Shown here piece by piece: positions 35,311 through 46,872 of a stretch of DNA of 64,000 nt. The notes under the pieces were generated by a model. It saw only the letters and a list, made by a program, of their open reading frames with translations, was not told where the DNA came from and did no database searches. Origin of the DNA: Symsagittifera roscoffensis (Eukaryota > Xenacoelomorpha > Acoela > Convolutidae); NCBI RefSeq assembly GCF_963678635.1, contig NC_087070.1:48401467-48465466 (forward strand). Reading direction: 5' to 3'. Numbering within the stretch: the first letter of the stretch is position 1; each line of letters opens with the position of its first letter. The position numbers and the translations under genes are program-made.

Positions 35311-36059
35311 AAAAAGACCCAATATTTTTCTGCTGCTCCAGGCACAATTTGTAGAAAAGTCACACGCGCAATTTTTGGCCTTTCTGGGAGCTTTTTGCCA
35401 AAACAGTTTTGTTTTTTGGAGCGTGCGCCGCACTTTGAAATCAGTATTGGCGCCTTTTGGAAAATTTTTTATTCGGCCTAAATAGTTCCAAAAGGGTGGA
35501 AGAAAAATGTCCGCAACTGTAGTCGTATTGTACATTTTACAAATTAAAGTGCACAACTCGATTTTTATCCAGATATTTTGAATAAGGGGCATACTGTAAC
35601 GTTACCCAGGTACTCGAATTGGAATGATATTTGTTTAGAGCACAATTGTGATTTTTCCTAGATGCTGCGATGGGTGAACTTTGGGCTAGAGTAAAAAAGA
35701 GTACTAAGTGACATTCTCAGATAATTCCGAATCGGGAGTAACTGTGATCTTATCTAGACATCTCAAAAGGATACAGTTGTGACATTTCCAAGTTACTTTG
35801 AATTAGGATTGTCTTTGGCTAGGGTACCATTGTGACTTTTTTTCATACTGCAAAAATAAGGTGAAAAAAGGTGCGGTGTTGACACTTCTTAGACACTTCC
35901 AATTAGGCTGATCTTTGCTAGTTTTTTCGAATCAGAGTGCAACTGCGATCTTTAGCTAGGCATCTCAAATTAGGGTGCAATGCGACTTTAAGCTAGATTG
36001 TCAAGATGATTATATTTAGATTTTTCGAATAAGGATGCAACTCAAATCATTATCCACAT

Positions 36060-36493
36060 CAGGGCGGATTTAGGGGAAGCGGGGGCGGCACACCCCCCCC
36101 CCCTCAGGGATTCGACCCCTGCCCGACTCAAAGGGATCCCCCTTTGGTACTTTTTAAGAAATCCATTTTTTGCCGACCGACCCTAAAATTTTTCTTAAGG
36201 CGCCTTTGTCGCCCAATATATACCTAACTTTGAGGGGGAGCGCGCGCCAAAAAAACGCGATTTTTTGTCAACATTTTTCAAAAAGTGCCTAAAAACGCTT
36301 TTTTGACCTGTTTTTCAAAAATTTGCCTACGGCGCTGAAATTTGGCTAAAACAGGGACCTTTTAGTGCTTTAGAAGAGCTCGGAAAATCAATTTGGTCAA
36401 AACCTAAAAAAAAAAAAGTCGTCAAAATTTCGAAAAATTTTTGAAAATCCGCCCCCCCCCCCCCCCCTCGAAAAAATCCTAGGTCCGCCCCTG
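36060..36493 (+). mobile_element. hAT-like MITE, full-length copy 2
   Basis: 434 bp, same family as 34895-35310, with CAGGGCGGATTTAGG at the left and CCTAGGTCCGCCCCTG at the right. It contains long C-tracts. Flanks TATCCACAT and ATTCCACAT are similar (7 of 9), consistent with a decayed target duplication in the satellite. Confidence 0.82.
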
Positions 36494-36726
36494 ATTCCAC
36501 ATATTCCAAAAAAGAGTATGATTTTAACGTTTACTAGATACTTCGAATTAGGATAGAAGTATGAACATTACTTAAATAAATCGAACTAGGGTGCAACGGA
36601 GATTTTTTTAAATTTAGAATTTTTATAATTTTTATCTAATTTTCGAAACGAGATTGCAAGTTTGGTTTTTTTTGTTTTTGAAATTATGGTATAACTAAAA
36701 TTTTGAGATAGGGCGGAAGTGTCGGC

Positions 36727-36926
36727 NNNNNNNNNNNNNNNNNNNNNNNNNNNNNNNNNNNNNNNNNNNNNNNNNNNNNNNNNNNNNNNNNNNNNNNNNN
36801 NNNNNNNNNNNNNNNNNNNNNNNNNNNNNNNNNNNNNNNNNNNNNNNNNNNNNNNNNNNNNNNNNNNNNNNNNNNNNNNNNNNNNNNNNNNNNNNNNNNN
36901 NNNNNNNNNNNNNNNNNNNNNNNNNN
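36727..36926. other. Assembly gap, 200 N
   Basis: Exactly 200 N within the ~38-bp satellite. The true array length is unknown. Confidence 0.99.
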
Positions 36927-37555
36927 CTGAAGCTTAGATGATGTTTAGAATAACAGCGCAACTGTGAAATTCATATAAATCGCAAATGTTTGCATTTAGG
37001 CTGCCATTGATACATCTTCCAAGATACTTTAAAAAATGAAGTACGTATGCCCTTTCGAGTTAGCTGGCAATTGTTATCTTCATCTGGACATCTCAAATTA
37101 GGTTGTAAATGGTTTTTAAGCTAACTTTTCTAGTTTTTGAACCTTTTGAATTTCATCTAGATACTTCGAATTAAGATGCAACTCTGATCTTTAGCCAGAT
37201 ATTCCGAAAAAGGGTATATATGTAACATTTCCTAAATACTTCGAATTAGGATGTTATTTGCTCAGGCTAGGATCGTGATTTTTACTAATTACTGCGATTT
37301 AGGGTAAACTTTGAAGTAGGGTTTTGTAGATAGTTCCTAGAATTTACGAACCAGGTTGCAGCTATGATTTTTGTCTAGACATCTCAAATTAGCGTGCAAA
37401 TTTGACTATTAGCTATTTTTTCAAATTTTTATGCACTATTTTTAACTAGATTCTATGAATTAGGATGCAAATCTAACCACTATTCAAAAATTCCGATAAA
37501 AACAAGTAAACTTGTGACACTTCCTAGATACTTCAGAATAGGATGGAAAAATAAC

Positions 37556-39940
37556 TTTAGGATCGGTGATACTAACACTTTTGCCAAACACAGACTTTGA
37601 CTGAGACTTTTTACCTAGAGATTTGCATGCAGTATTGTAAAGCTAATGGGGAGCGCGTATTATGAAGATCGTTTAGTCAATAAGATGAGTAGTAACGTAA
37701 GCAAACAGTCAAGTCCAAAATAAGTTTGAATCTTCAAAGATATAGTCCCTCTTATGGCAGAAAACTCATGTGAAGTAAAACCGGCGGACCCCCCCCCCCC
37801 CCCCAATGGGAACTACTATGGCTAGGTTTATGAAACTCATAGGACGGATACTAGAGATTATTTGACCCGGGCATGCAAAAATCCATAAGCCTCGGACCCC
37901 CCGGCCCCAAGAGATAACGGTTCCCGGAAGTGAAAATGGCCCTATCAGAACACGGTAACTAGCGGTTGGAATGGAACCAATATATAGTTTGTTATAGAAC
38001 TAATTGAGGGAAGCTTAAGTTTAGAAACCCAGACCCGTCAGACCCCCACTTCCGGTTTTATGCCCCTATGCAAATAGACCCCATCCCGACTTCCGGGAGT
38101 CGTTTCTCGGACCCCACTGAACGCAGGAAGCTAAAACTTTGGGATAGTTTAGGTATTATAGTACTTCTTGTGTTATAATTTGAACCAAATCCAGCGGCTG
38201 ATCCGGAAGTTATTAGCACTTTGGAAAACCATCCGTTAAATCGGAAGTAGGCAATTTACGCAAAATAATGAGCGAGGGCATATTGATTTTATGGCGGCAT
38301 CAGATACTACAACTCATCCCCAAAAAATGTAACTCAACCCCTTGTAAGTAAAACCCCTGCGGCGACTCCTTCCGGTGTTAATAGTCTTTCCCCGGGAGAA
38401 GTGATTATGGACCTTAGAAATGGGATAACTTGGGAAGTAATAACGGGATATGGATGAAACTTGGTAGGTAGGACCCCTATGGGATTTTGAACCCGAATAT
38501 GGAAGATTTACCCCAGGTGAACCCGGGGTGACCTTAAATTGACCTTTAGGCGTTTAGGACCAAATTTGTATGAAAAACCTCGGGATTAACACCGGAAAGA
38601 GGCGTATTCATTCAACCCCAACCCTTGGGAATGAGAATTGGTCACCTTCCTAATATTTGGGAGGGAACTTACCTATTGGGGAATAGTTGAGATGCCAAAA
38701 AAGATATAGCTTAGACATTTTATAATTGAATTAGTGAAATCAATTGAAGTGAACTTGGCAAACATCGGGTTCAATCTAGCTTGGCGAATGCGCTATTGAT
38801 AGAATAGCAATTAGGGTAAAAGAAAGGTAGTCCCAGAGGGAATTGACGGTAACTGAGGTATCACATGGAAAGTATGACTCCTAAATAACATGAATGAATG
38901 AGATATTTACTTAGCTCCCCGGAGGTGGCTTTTTGGCTCAATTCGACCCCTTATAAGCGAATTACGTTCCCCTGAGAGCAAGAAGGGATGGATTAGAATA
39001 GAGTATAGATAGGAATTTTAGATGATTAGAATAAGTTAGCGACCCAGGAAAAGGGTCCTCCTCTACCCCTGGGAGATTGGAACGTTAATGGGATAAAAAA
39101 ATAAAAGCCTTGGGTAGATTGGTTAATTAAACATAACTCGGTTTGGAAGTGAAATTAGACTTGATATTTGCACAACTTAGTCACAGATGCCTGAAATGAA
39201 CTTAGAACTTAAGACTAGTGTCATGAGGGGAAGAATTCAGTCAAGACCTTGCGAAATGGGTACTAAAGTAATTGTCAGGACTTGTAGGGACGACATAACT
39301 CTATCTATAACTAAAACTGAAACAGACAAATATTATAGAGAACAGCAAGTAGCCTACCTTTAGGCAGACCATAGTGAATTACTAGAGAGAGTAAATGGTT
39401 CTCGGTTAGAGTGAGAACGATTGAGCAAGCCGAGAAAAATAGTTGGTCCGTGGAGGACGCTATTACTTGAAGCGAGGCTAGTTGTGTCTCATAGTTAGTT
39501 AATTAGTCTGGCTGATTAGGACCCGAGTTTAGTACCGGGTGGAAGTATTTGTGTGAACGAGTTGCGCTCGAGAGTTGTTTATCGTTGGCGATTCTGGCAT
39601 TGGGTCAAGCGAGAACCGACGGGCTAGTTAGCGAAGCGATTGAGAAAAAAAAACGAGGTGCGGGCTTTTTATAGAAGTTGTTAATAGTAGCTAGCTCATT
39701 AAGGGCATTGTAAATTACTTTTTGTTTCATCTGTGATTGAAGAAGAGTTTACCTATTGGGCCCACGATTTGCTGAAATAGCTAGAAAGGACAGAGTAAAG
39801 CCAAAAAGAGCACTAACAAAAGGGGGTGTTGCGTAATCCATTGATCGGCCGATTTAGTCTGACCATCAACATAACCCTTTCGGGATTGTAGAGCACCTAG
39901 TATTAGTGTCCCGCGCTAATACGAGGTGGAAAATAATACA
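37556..39940 (+). repeat. 5' LTR of the non-autonomous element
   Basis: About 2,385 bp, matching 44506-46872. The expected TG start is TT here and TG in the other LTR. It ends AATAATACA. It has G/C-rich patches, a C17-like run at about 37789-37804 and repeated CCGGAAGT-type motifs in both orientations (about 37924-38600). It is very long for an LTR. Confidence 0.9.
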
Positions 39941-39941
39941 T

Positions 39942-39959
39942 TGGCGCTCCTGGGTGGGC
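39942..39959 (+). promoter_or_regulatory. Primer-binding site
   Basis: TGGCGCTCCTGGGTGGGC starts one base after the left LTR. A TGG start and GC-rich continuation fit complementarity to a tRNA 3' end (…GCGCCA). The tRNA was not identified. Confidence 0.75.
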
Positions 39960-40042
39960 TTTCTTTATCGACCGAATAACGATCTTTGGATTCAGCAACG
40001 ACGAGAGTTGAAGGAAGAGTCGACTAAACCACGACAAAGAAA

Positions 40043-40276
40043 ATGGAGACAGGCAACCTAGAAGCAAATGAAGTATTCTTCAAAGCGAGAGTTGACAATT
40101 TGTTTCTGCTGGGAACCAAACTAGGAATTGTGGGTTGTTCGAATTGGATCAACTACGTCGATTTTAGAATGATGAATCCGAGGAAGGAACTGAGGAACTA
40201 CGGCGGTCCAAGGCATGACGGTGCTGTCATTCATGGCTGGACTTTCATGAAGTTGGAGATAGGATCAATAAGTTAG
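40043..40276 (+). pseudogene. First small ORF of the non-autonomous element
   Basis: 78 codons starting with ATG about 100 bases after the LTR (METGNLEANEVFFKARVDN). It lies in another frame than the following ORF. No motif is recognised. It may be the start of a gag-like protein that has shifted frame. Confidence 0.4.
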
Positions 40277-40347
40277 AAAATAGCCGTTATCGTTGTGGAG
40301 AACTTGTTCAGACCTATGTTGATCAGTCTCAGCACGCTGAAAAAAAA

Positions 40348-42174
40348 ATGAGAAATCAGGGTGGACTATCAGCGGCACTGTATTCATGCGATAGTTCATG
40401 CGCCGTTGATAGTCCAGGCGATAGTTCAGTGCCATTGCTAGAAGAGATTGGCCCTCGCTTGGATGAAAACAGAATGAGGCAGATTATAGCTCCCTCCGAC
40501 TATCCCAGAGTGCCGACAGGAGAAGTTGGAGGAGAAGATTTTGTCCCCAGATCGGAAGGGACTAACAAGGGACGAACTTTTGTTTGGGGCAGTGTATGTG
40601 ATGAAATAGTGGACATTGAGATTGACAATACGACAGATTGCAACTTGATATCCGAAGGTTTGCTTGAACCCCTCGGGTACAACGACGCTGTCTGGAGATT
40701 CAAAAGAAAGTTGAAAGGAAAATTCAATGGAAAAGAACGAAAGGTCGAGTCCCTCGGATACATCGGAACAAGAATCGGATTCGGTAGCTTTGAGGGAACC
40801 TTCATGTTGATCGTTGTCAGTAACCGAGTTCTCGATACGGATGTAGTCCGGAGCGCTCAAAGATTTGCGGAGTGTCACAATTTAATCGTGAGCCACGAAA
40901 AAAGAGCGCTGTGTCACGAGAGCAATTTAATGGAGCCGACGCCAGTAGTTTTTGAGAAACTATCAAAGACATCAATGATCATGCTGGACGACGAAACGTT
41001 TGGGACGTAAGAGAAGGTATCGATGTGGAATGCGGAAGAATCAAAGAAGCCGAGTATGGGTATGGATAGCGAACGGACCACCCCGGTCAAACCCGATTTA
41101 ACGACGGCGACTTACTCGAGACGAGATGATAACGACGAATCATCGGGCAGTAGGGCAAAGCTAGAAGCGGTCGAAAGACCATTTGAATTCCACCCAAAGC
41201 AGCACTTCATCAATGGGTTCGTGGACAACCTTTTAGTCCGGATGGAGCTAGAAGAGACTACTGCAGTCCACCTGATGAATTTATGTGCTTTCGTGGTCCT
41301 GGAAACTTCCCCTTAGCTTGAGGCGTTCAACGGGAGGATTCACTAATGATGGGATGATCAGGTTAGTGATATAGTTGTATTGGGCCAGGAAGAAGTGGAT
41401 GTGCAGATTGGGACATTCACAGAGCGACTGGTTGTTGTCGTGGTGGCGGCTACTGAGATAGAAGTCGACGTGGTGCTGAGCCTCAAGCAATTGGAAGGAC
41501 GACACGGTATGCTGCTCGAACGTCCTAGAGGGGTGCTACGGACTGGCAGGGAAGAAACGATCCCACATCACTTCGAAGTATTGCTTGACGGGGGTAGAAA
41601 CCCCGAGGACCCAAGAGCAACGAGCAAAGGAAAAGGCAAAATCAAGCTAGCCGAGCCGATCCACGAAGGGCTGGGTGTATTGGCAGAACCTGTTGGCAAA
41701 GAGGGCATCACATCAAGACTACGTAGCGTTAAAGCAGAGCTTAATGCACGCGCTGAAACCCAATGTTCCAATTCTGTACCTAGCGAGGGTAAAATTGAGG
41801 TCGCAACTGAAGTCGAATCGAATTCAGGGCGGAGAACCAGATCCGTTGAAACTCGTAGGAATTTTGTGAATGCGTTCGCCAATAGCGTGTATATGGATAC
41901 CGAACTTGACGATGAGATTGCCGGCAATTCGATGCGACTGGACGCTTACCAGACGTTGCAGCCACGGCCACCTATACTGCAGTTCAACGGAAGATTGATA
42001 GGAAGATGTGACGGAAATGTCCGAGATGTCGAAGTGTTGGGATTAATTTCGGTGGAAATCAAGTTGAGGAGACTGAAGAGGACATTCCCAGCAGTACTCT
42101 TGAAAAATCACGAGATGGACACGGACATGGTTCTGAGTACTCGGTGGATGAACGAATGCTTAGGAAGTTTCTAA
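40348..42174 (+). pseudogene. Protein with tandem retropepsin-like modules
   Basis: One + frame runs from 40348 to 42174 with only four stops (TAA 41008, TAG 41314, adjacent TAA and TGA near 41344). It holds three copies of a ~100-residue module: about 40579-40870, 41200-41490 and 41860-42165. Module 1 reads VDIEIDNTTDCNLISEGLLE, then LGYIGTRIGFGSFEGTFML and DTDVV. Module 3 reads FNGRLIGRCDGNVRDVEVLG, FPAVLL and DTDMVLSTRWM. The hydrophobic-D-x-x-x-x-N-L-I-S start and the hydrophobic-hydrophobic-(L/S)-x-x-W-(M/L) end match retropepsin folds, but the catalytic D-[ST]-G is D-N-T or absent, so activity is unlikely. Module 2 has lost bases to the stops. A degraded fourth module follows. Confidence 0.6.
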
Positions 42175-42757
42175 GATGAGAAGTCAAAGAAATTTTTTCA
42201 CGAGTTTTTCACAAGTTCGGCGGTTTGATTCGATTGGGAGTCGTGCCCAAGGCTGCGGAAAATCGAATTCGCCGAGGAGCTCCAGACACAGTTGGTAGAT
42301 GGGATAGACGAAGATGACGAGCCGAAGTTAGGACGCCAAATGAAGGAGTTGAATGAAGGAATTGAATGACTGCGACGGAGGAATTGAATGAATTGACTCC
42401 CGTGGAGACGGACGACAGGCATTGGATGCCCATCAGAGCATTCACGAATGGCTAAGCCAACAAGAGGGCTGCTAAAGTGGACTGGATCCAGACACTGAAT
42501 GGACCCTGTTAAGCTACAAAGCCTACCGGTCAATTGGATCAGAGGTGCCCCTGAGACAGGCCGAGGAAATTCTCGAGACAGAAACAGGAGTCAGTTTGGG
42601 TGTAGTTGGCAGAGCGTCAATCGTGCTGCAGCTGGGACAGTTTAACAGAAGGACCGAAGTCTTGGTGGTCGATGAACTGGATGTTGATCACGTTTGGACA
42701 CTCGTTTGAACACTTGGACTCGTTTGGTATGAACAGAACGAAGATTTCATTTTTGAC
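42175..42757 (+). pseudogene. Degraded fourth retropepsin-like module
   Basis: Frames are broken by several stops. About 42426-42460 reads WMPIRAFTNG and AAKVDWIQTLN, like the start of module 3. About 42596-42710 reads LGVVGRASIVLQLGQFNRRT then EVLVVDELDVDHV, like its end. Order and spacing support a fourth copy. Confidence 0.45.
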
Positions 42758-43951
42758 ATGAGGAACGAAGTTCTGAAAACTGGAACGAAGTGCAGTAGTC
42801 CAATTAAGGTTAGGTTCAGGTGTCCTGGGAGACCTAGATTTCGGGTCCGACATGGAATGGATTCAGGCAGAGTATGCGTCAAGGCAGCTGCGACTACAGA
42901 CTCCTGTGACACGGTGCTGGTTTACCACGAGGGTGCGGGATCTGGCACAGAAATGACTGGATGTGATGTGGCAGTGACATGCGAAAATAAAATAAGCTAA
43001 TCGATGATGGTTGAAGACGTCACCGAGCGAGTTAACAATGAAAATTCCGAAAATATTGTTCGGGAAAACGAGTGTAAGGGAAGGAGTTATAACTTTTTGA
43101 TAGAGAATGATGGGGAGAATTGCGAAACCAACGACAATTCAATGAAACGCGTCTGTCCGACGGAGAGGGGAAACAATGAGAAATCAGTTGATGAGCATTG
43201 TGAAGAGAATGCTGTGGCACTAGGCAAGGTTACGAGTGGAAAAACGATTGAAGTGAGGGAATCAACATGTGGAATTGGATCGTTGCCTCATTTCTTACCA
43301 ATTTTGAGTCGCCTAACTACATCCTTGCTGTCACACAGATACGATACACGAAGCGTAATCACGATGCTTAGACGGGAGAGAAAAGATATTATGATTGCCC
43401 CGGGTGGAAACGAGAACAACATAAAAGGCTCTTTCGGCGAGTCTGGCGATAATGAGTTGAGTTTTGGCGAGGAGGAGACGGCAGCTAGTTCTTCAAGCAG
43501 TGAGGACAATGCCTCTATGGGAGAACAGATGAGGATTGAAGCCGTCCGAGGGCCAGATGAGGATAACACAAATGAAACAACTACTTGGGTGGAAACATGC
43601 CAAGAGATTAGGGAAACGACGTGCGAATACATAGTTTCTACGGAAGTACGGGACGAACGTCGTTACCTGCAAGCGATAAGCAAGTTAAAAGTCTCCACCA
43701 GGTCATCCAAGCGATTTCGAACAAATAACGTCCGAGAGCGGCTTGACTTCCATAATTTGATCGATCGATGGAAAAAGCGGTCTTTCTTCGGCGAAGATGA
43801 AGTTGACCGGGTCCGGGCCGCATCAGAGGGCAAGGTCCCGAGGCAGTGTTGGCGTCCTCCATATGCTATAGGGGAGTCGGATGACTGGAATGTGTCGCAG
43901 CAGGACTACCGGCACCTCGTAGACAGATGGAAACGACAGGAGGAGCGATGA
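42758..43951 (+). CDS. Acidic ORF with repeated DRWK motif
   Basis: Open from 43004 (ATG) to 43951, 315 codons. The same frame is open back to 42758 except for a TAA at 42998-43000. It is rich in Glu, Asp, Asn, Ser and Arg, including a Ser run after GEEET (about 43470-43510). Near the C-terminus a basic motif is present twice: DFHNLIDRWKKR (about 43746-43781) and QQDYRHLVDRWKRQ (about 43900-43941). No family is recognised. Position at the 3' end of an LTR element interior and charge could suit a nucleic-acid or protein binding role, but that is guesswork. Confidence 0.5.
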
Positions 43952-44505
43952 AAGAGACTTGAAAAAAGAGGTCGGTGAATTAGTAAGGGTTTCAGTTCAG
44001 TTCAGTGAGTAAAGCTTGAAAACTTCTTTTCTTCTTTCCAGTCTCATCTTTGTTTAGAATTATCTCCACCACGATAGTAAACTAGTGACATAACGATAAT
44101 AAAAGGATTTCTGGATGTGGAAAAAAGATGGAGGCATTTCCCGACGCCTTAGATTAATTCCCTAGACTCTTAGTTGCCTCTGAGAAAGTAACCTATGGTA
44201 CTAAACATGATAGATTAATTACGCAAGAGTCTAGGGTACTTAAAGCCCGCGTTTCGCAGCGTCGCAACCGCAGTGAACAGAGAGCCGTTAAAAGGTTTGG
44301 TAGGTATAGGGTTAGATCGCGGTAGCTTAACTAATGAGTGAGTGTCACAGCCAGTAACTCAGCTGGTGGGTTAGTGATAGGCATGTGAATCAATGGGTTT
44401 TTTTTTGAACTGTAGAGCTCAGACTACAAACAGTGTACACTAATTTGAGATGTTAAGGATAGGTAAAACCATTATTGGGGACAAAAATAGACTAGAAGGG
44501 AAGAC
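43952..44505. other. 3' untranslated part and purine tract
   Basis: No coding frame. The last bases before the right LTR (about 44489-44505, TAGACTAGAAGGGAAGAC) are purine-rich and sit where the polypurine tract for plus-strand priming is expected. Confidence 0.55.
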
Positions 44506-46872
44506 TGTAGGATCGGTGATCCTAACACTTTTGCCAAACACAGACTTTGACTGAGACTTTTTACCTTGAGATTTGCATGCAGTATTGTAAAGCTAATGGG
44601 GAGCGCGTATTATGAAGATCGTTTAGTCAATAAGATGAGTAGTAACGTAAACAAACAGTCAAGTCCAAAATAAGTTTGAATCTTCAAAGGTATAGTCCCT
44701 CTTATGGCAGAAAACTCAGGTGAAGTGAAATCGGCGGACCCCCACCCCCAAATGGGAATTACAATGGCTAGGTTTATGAAATTCATAGGACGGATACTAG
44801 AGATGATTTGACCCGGGCATGCAAAAATCCATAAGCCTCGGACCCCCCGGCCCCAAGTGATAACGGTCCCGGATGTGCAAATGGCCCTATCAGAACACGG
44901 TAACTAGCGGTTGGAATGGAACCAATATATAGTTTGTTATAGACCTAGATGAGGGAAGCTTAAGTTTAGAAACCCAGACCCCTCAGACCCCCACTTCCGG
45001 TTTTATGCTCTATGCAAATAGAACCCATCCCGGCTTCCGTGAGTCGTTTCTCGGACCCCACTGAACGCAGGAAGTTAAGACTTTGGGATAGCATAGGTAG
45101 CATAGTACATCTTGTGTTATAATTTGAACCAAATCCAGCGGCTGAACCGGAAGTTATTAGCACTTTGGAAAACCACCCCTTAAATCGGAAGTAGGCAAAT
45201 TACGCAAAATAATGAGCGAGGGCATATTGATTTTATGGCGGCGTCAGATACTACAACTCATCCCCGAAAAAAGACCCCTTGTAAGTAAAACCCCTGCTGC
45301 AACTCCTTCCGGTGTTAATAGTCTTTCCCCGGGAGAAGTGATAATGGACCTTAGAAATAGGATAACTTGGGAATTATTAACGGGATATGGATGAAACTTG
45401 GTAGGTAGGACCCCTATGGGAGTTTGAACTCGAATATGGAAGATTGACCCGGGTGACTCCGGGGTGACCTCAAATTGACCTTTAGGCGTTTAGGACCAAA
45501 TTTGTATGAAAAACCTCGGGATTAACACCGGAAAGAGGCGTATTCATTCGACCCCAACCCTTGGGAATGAGAATCGTTCACCTTCCTAATATTTGGGAGG
45601 GAACATACCTATTGGGGAATAATTGAGAAGCCGAAAAAGATATAGCTTAGACATTGTATAATTGAATTAGTGAAATCAATTGAAGTGAACATGGCAAACA
45701 TTGGGTTTAATCTAACTTGGCGATTGCGCTATTGATAGAATAGCAATCAGGGTAAAAGAAAGGTAGTCCCAGAGGGAATTGACAGTAACTGAGGTATAAC
45801 ATGGAAAATAGGACTCCTAAATAACATGAATGAATGAGCTATTTACTTAGCTCCCCGGAGGTGGTTTTTTGGCTCAATTCGACCCCTTATAAGCGAATTA
45901 CGTTCCCTTGAGAGCTAGAAGGGATGGATTGGAATAGAGTATAGATCAAAATTTTAGATGCTTAGGATGAGTTAGCGACCCAGGAAAAGGGTCTTCCTCT
46001 ACCCCTGGGAGATTGGAACGTTAATGGGATAATAAAATAAAAGCATTGGGAAGATTGGTTAATTAAATATAACTCGGGTTGGAGGTGAAATTAGACTTGA
46101 TATTTGCAAAACTTAGTTACAGATGCCTAAAATGAACTTGGAATGTAAGACTAGTGTCGTGAGGGGAAGAATTCAGTCAAGACCTTGTGAAATGGGTACT
46201 AAATTAAATGTCAGGACTTGTAGGGACGACATAACTCTAACCATAACTAAAACTCAAATAGACACATTTTATAGAGAATAGCAAGTAGCCTACCCTTAGG
46301 CAGAGCACAGTTAATTACTAGAGATAGTAATTGGTTCTCGGTCAGAGTGAGAACGATTGAGCAAGCCGAGAAGAATAGTTGGTCCGTGGAGGACGCTATT
46401 GCTTGAAGCGAGGCTAGTTGTGTCTCATAGTTAGTTAATTAGTCTGGCTGATTAGGACCCGAGTTTAGTACCGGGTGGAAGTATTTGTGTGAGCGAGTTG
46501 CGCTCGAGAGTTGGTTTTCGTTAGCGATTCTGGCATTGGGTCAAGCGAGGACCGAAGGGCTAGTTAGCGAAGCGATTGAACGAAACGAGGCGCGGGCTTT
46601 TTATAGAAGTAGTTAATAGTAGTTAGCTCATTAAGGGCACTGTAAATTACTTTTTGTTTCCTCTGTGATTGAAGAAGAATTTACCTATTGAGCCCACGTT
46701 TTGCTGAACTAGTTAGAAAGGACAGAGTAAAGCCGAAGAGAGCACTAACAGAAGGGGGTGTTGCGTAATCCATTGGTTGGCCGATTTAGTCTGACCATCA
46801 ACATAACCCTTTCGGGATTGTAGAACACCTAGTATTAGTGTCCCCCGCTAATACAGAGTGGAAAATACTACA
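44506..46872 (+). repeat. 3' LTR of the non-autonomous element
   Basis: About 2,367 bp, starts TGTAGGATCGG, ends AATACTACA followed by ATAAC. Differences from the left LTR are scattered substitutions plus small indels, so insertion is not recent. Confidence 0.9.

Larger units (their letters stand above)
35590..37555. repeat. Degenerate ~38-bp satellite, left block
   Basis: Many imperfect copies of a ~38-40-bp unit with core (T)AGATA(T/C)TTCGAATTAGG and TGCAACTGTGA(C)TTT. Copies differ strongly, so the array is old. It is interrupted by the MITE at 36060-36493 and the gap at 36727-36926, and resumes at 46878 on the far side of the LTR element. Confidence 0.8.
37556..46872 (+). mobile_element. 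Non-autonomous LTR retrotransposon, 9.3 kb
   Basis: Two ~2.4-kb direct repeats bound a 4.57-kb interior. Perfect 5-bp target duplication ATAAC (37551-37555 and 46873-46877), a primer-binding site after the left LTR and a purine-rich stretch before the right LTR show that it is an LTR retroelement in + orientation inserted into the ~38-bp satellite. No RT, RNase H or integrase motif is readable in the interior, so it must have moved with enzymes from elsewhere. Its base composition is clearly richer in G+C than the neighbourhood. The superfamily cannot be assigned without RT. Confidence 0.88.

Noticed and set aside
34895-35592. Gly-rich frames such as GADLGFSRGGG as a gene
   Set aside because: They coincide exactly with the MITE and its terminal repeats and recur at 36327-36509.
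43288-43632. Ser-rich minus frame
   Set aside because: Shadow of the acidic + ORF; Ser comes from antisense Glu/Ser codons.
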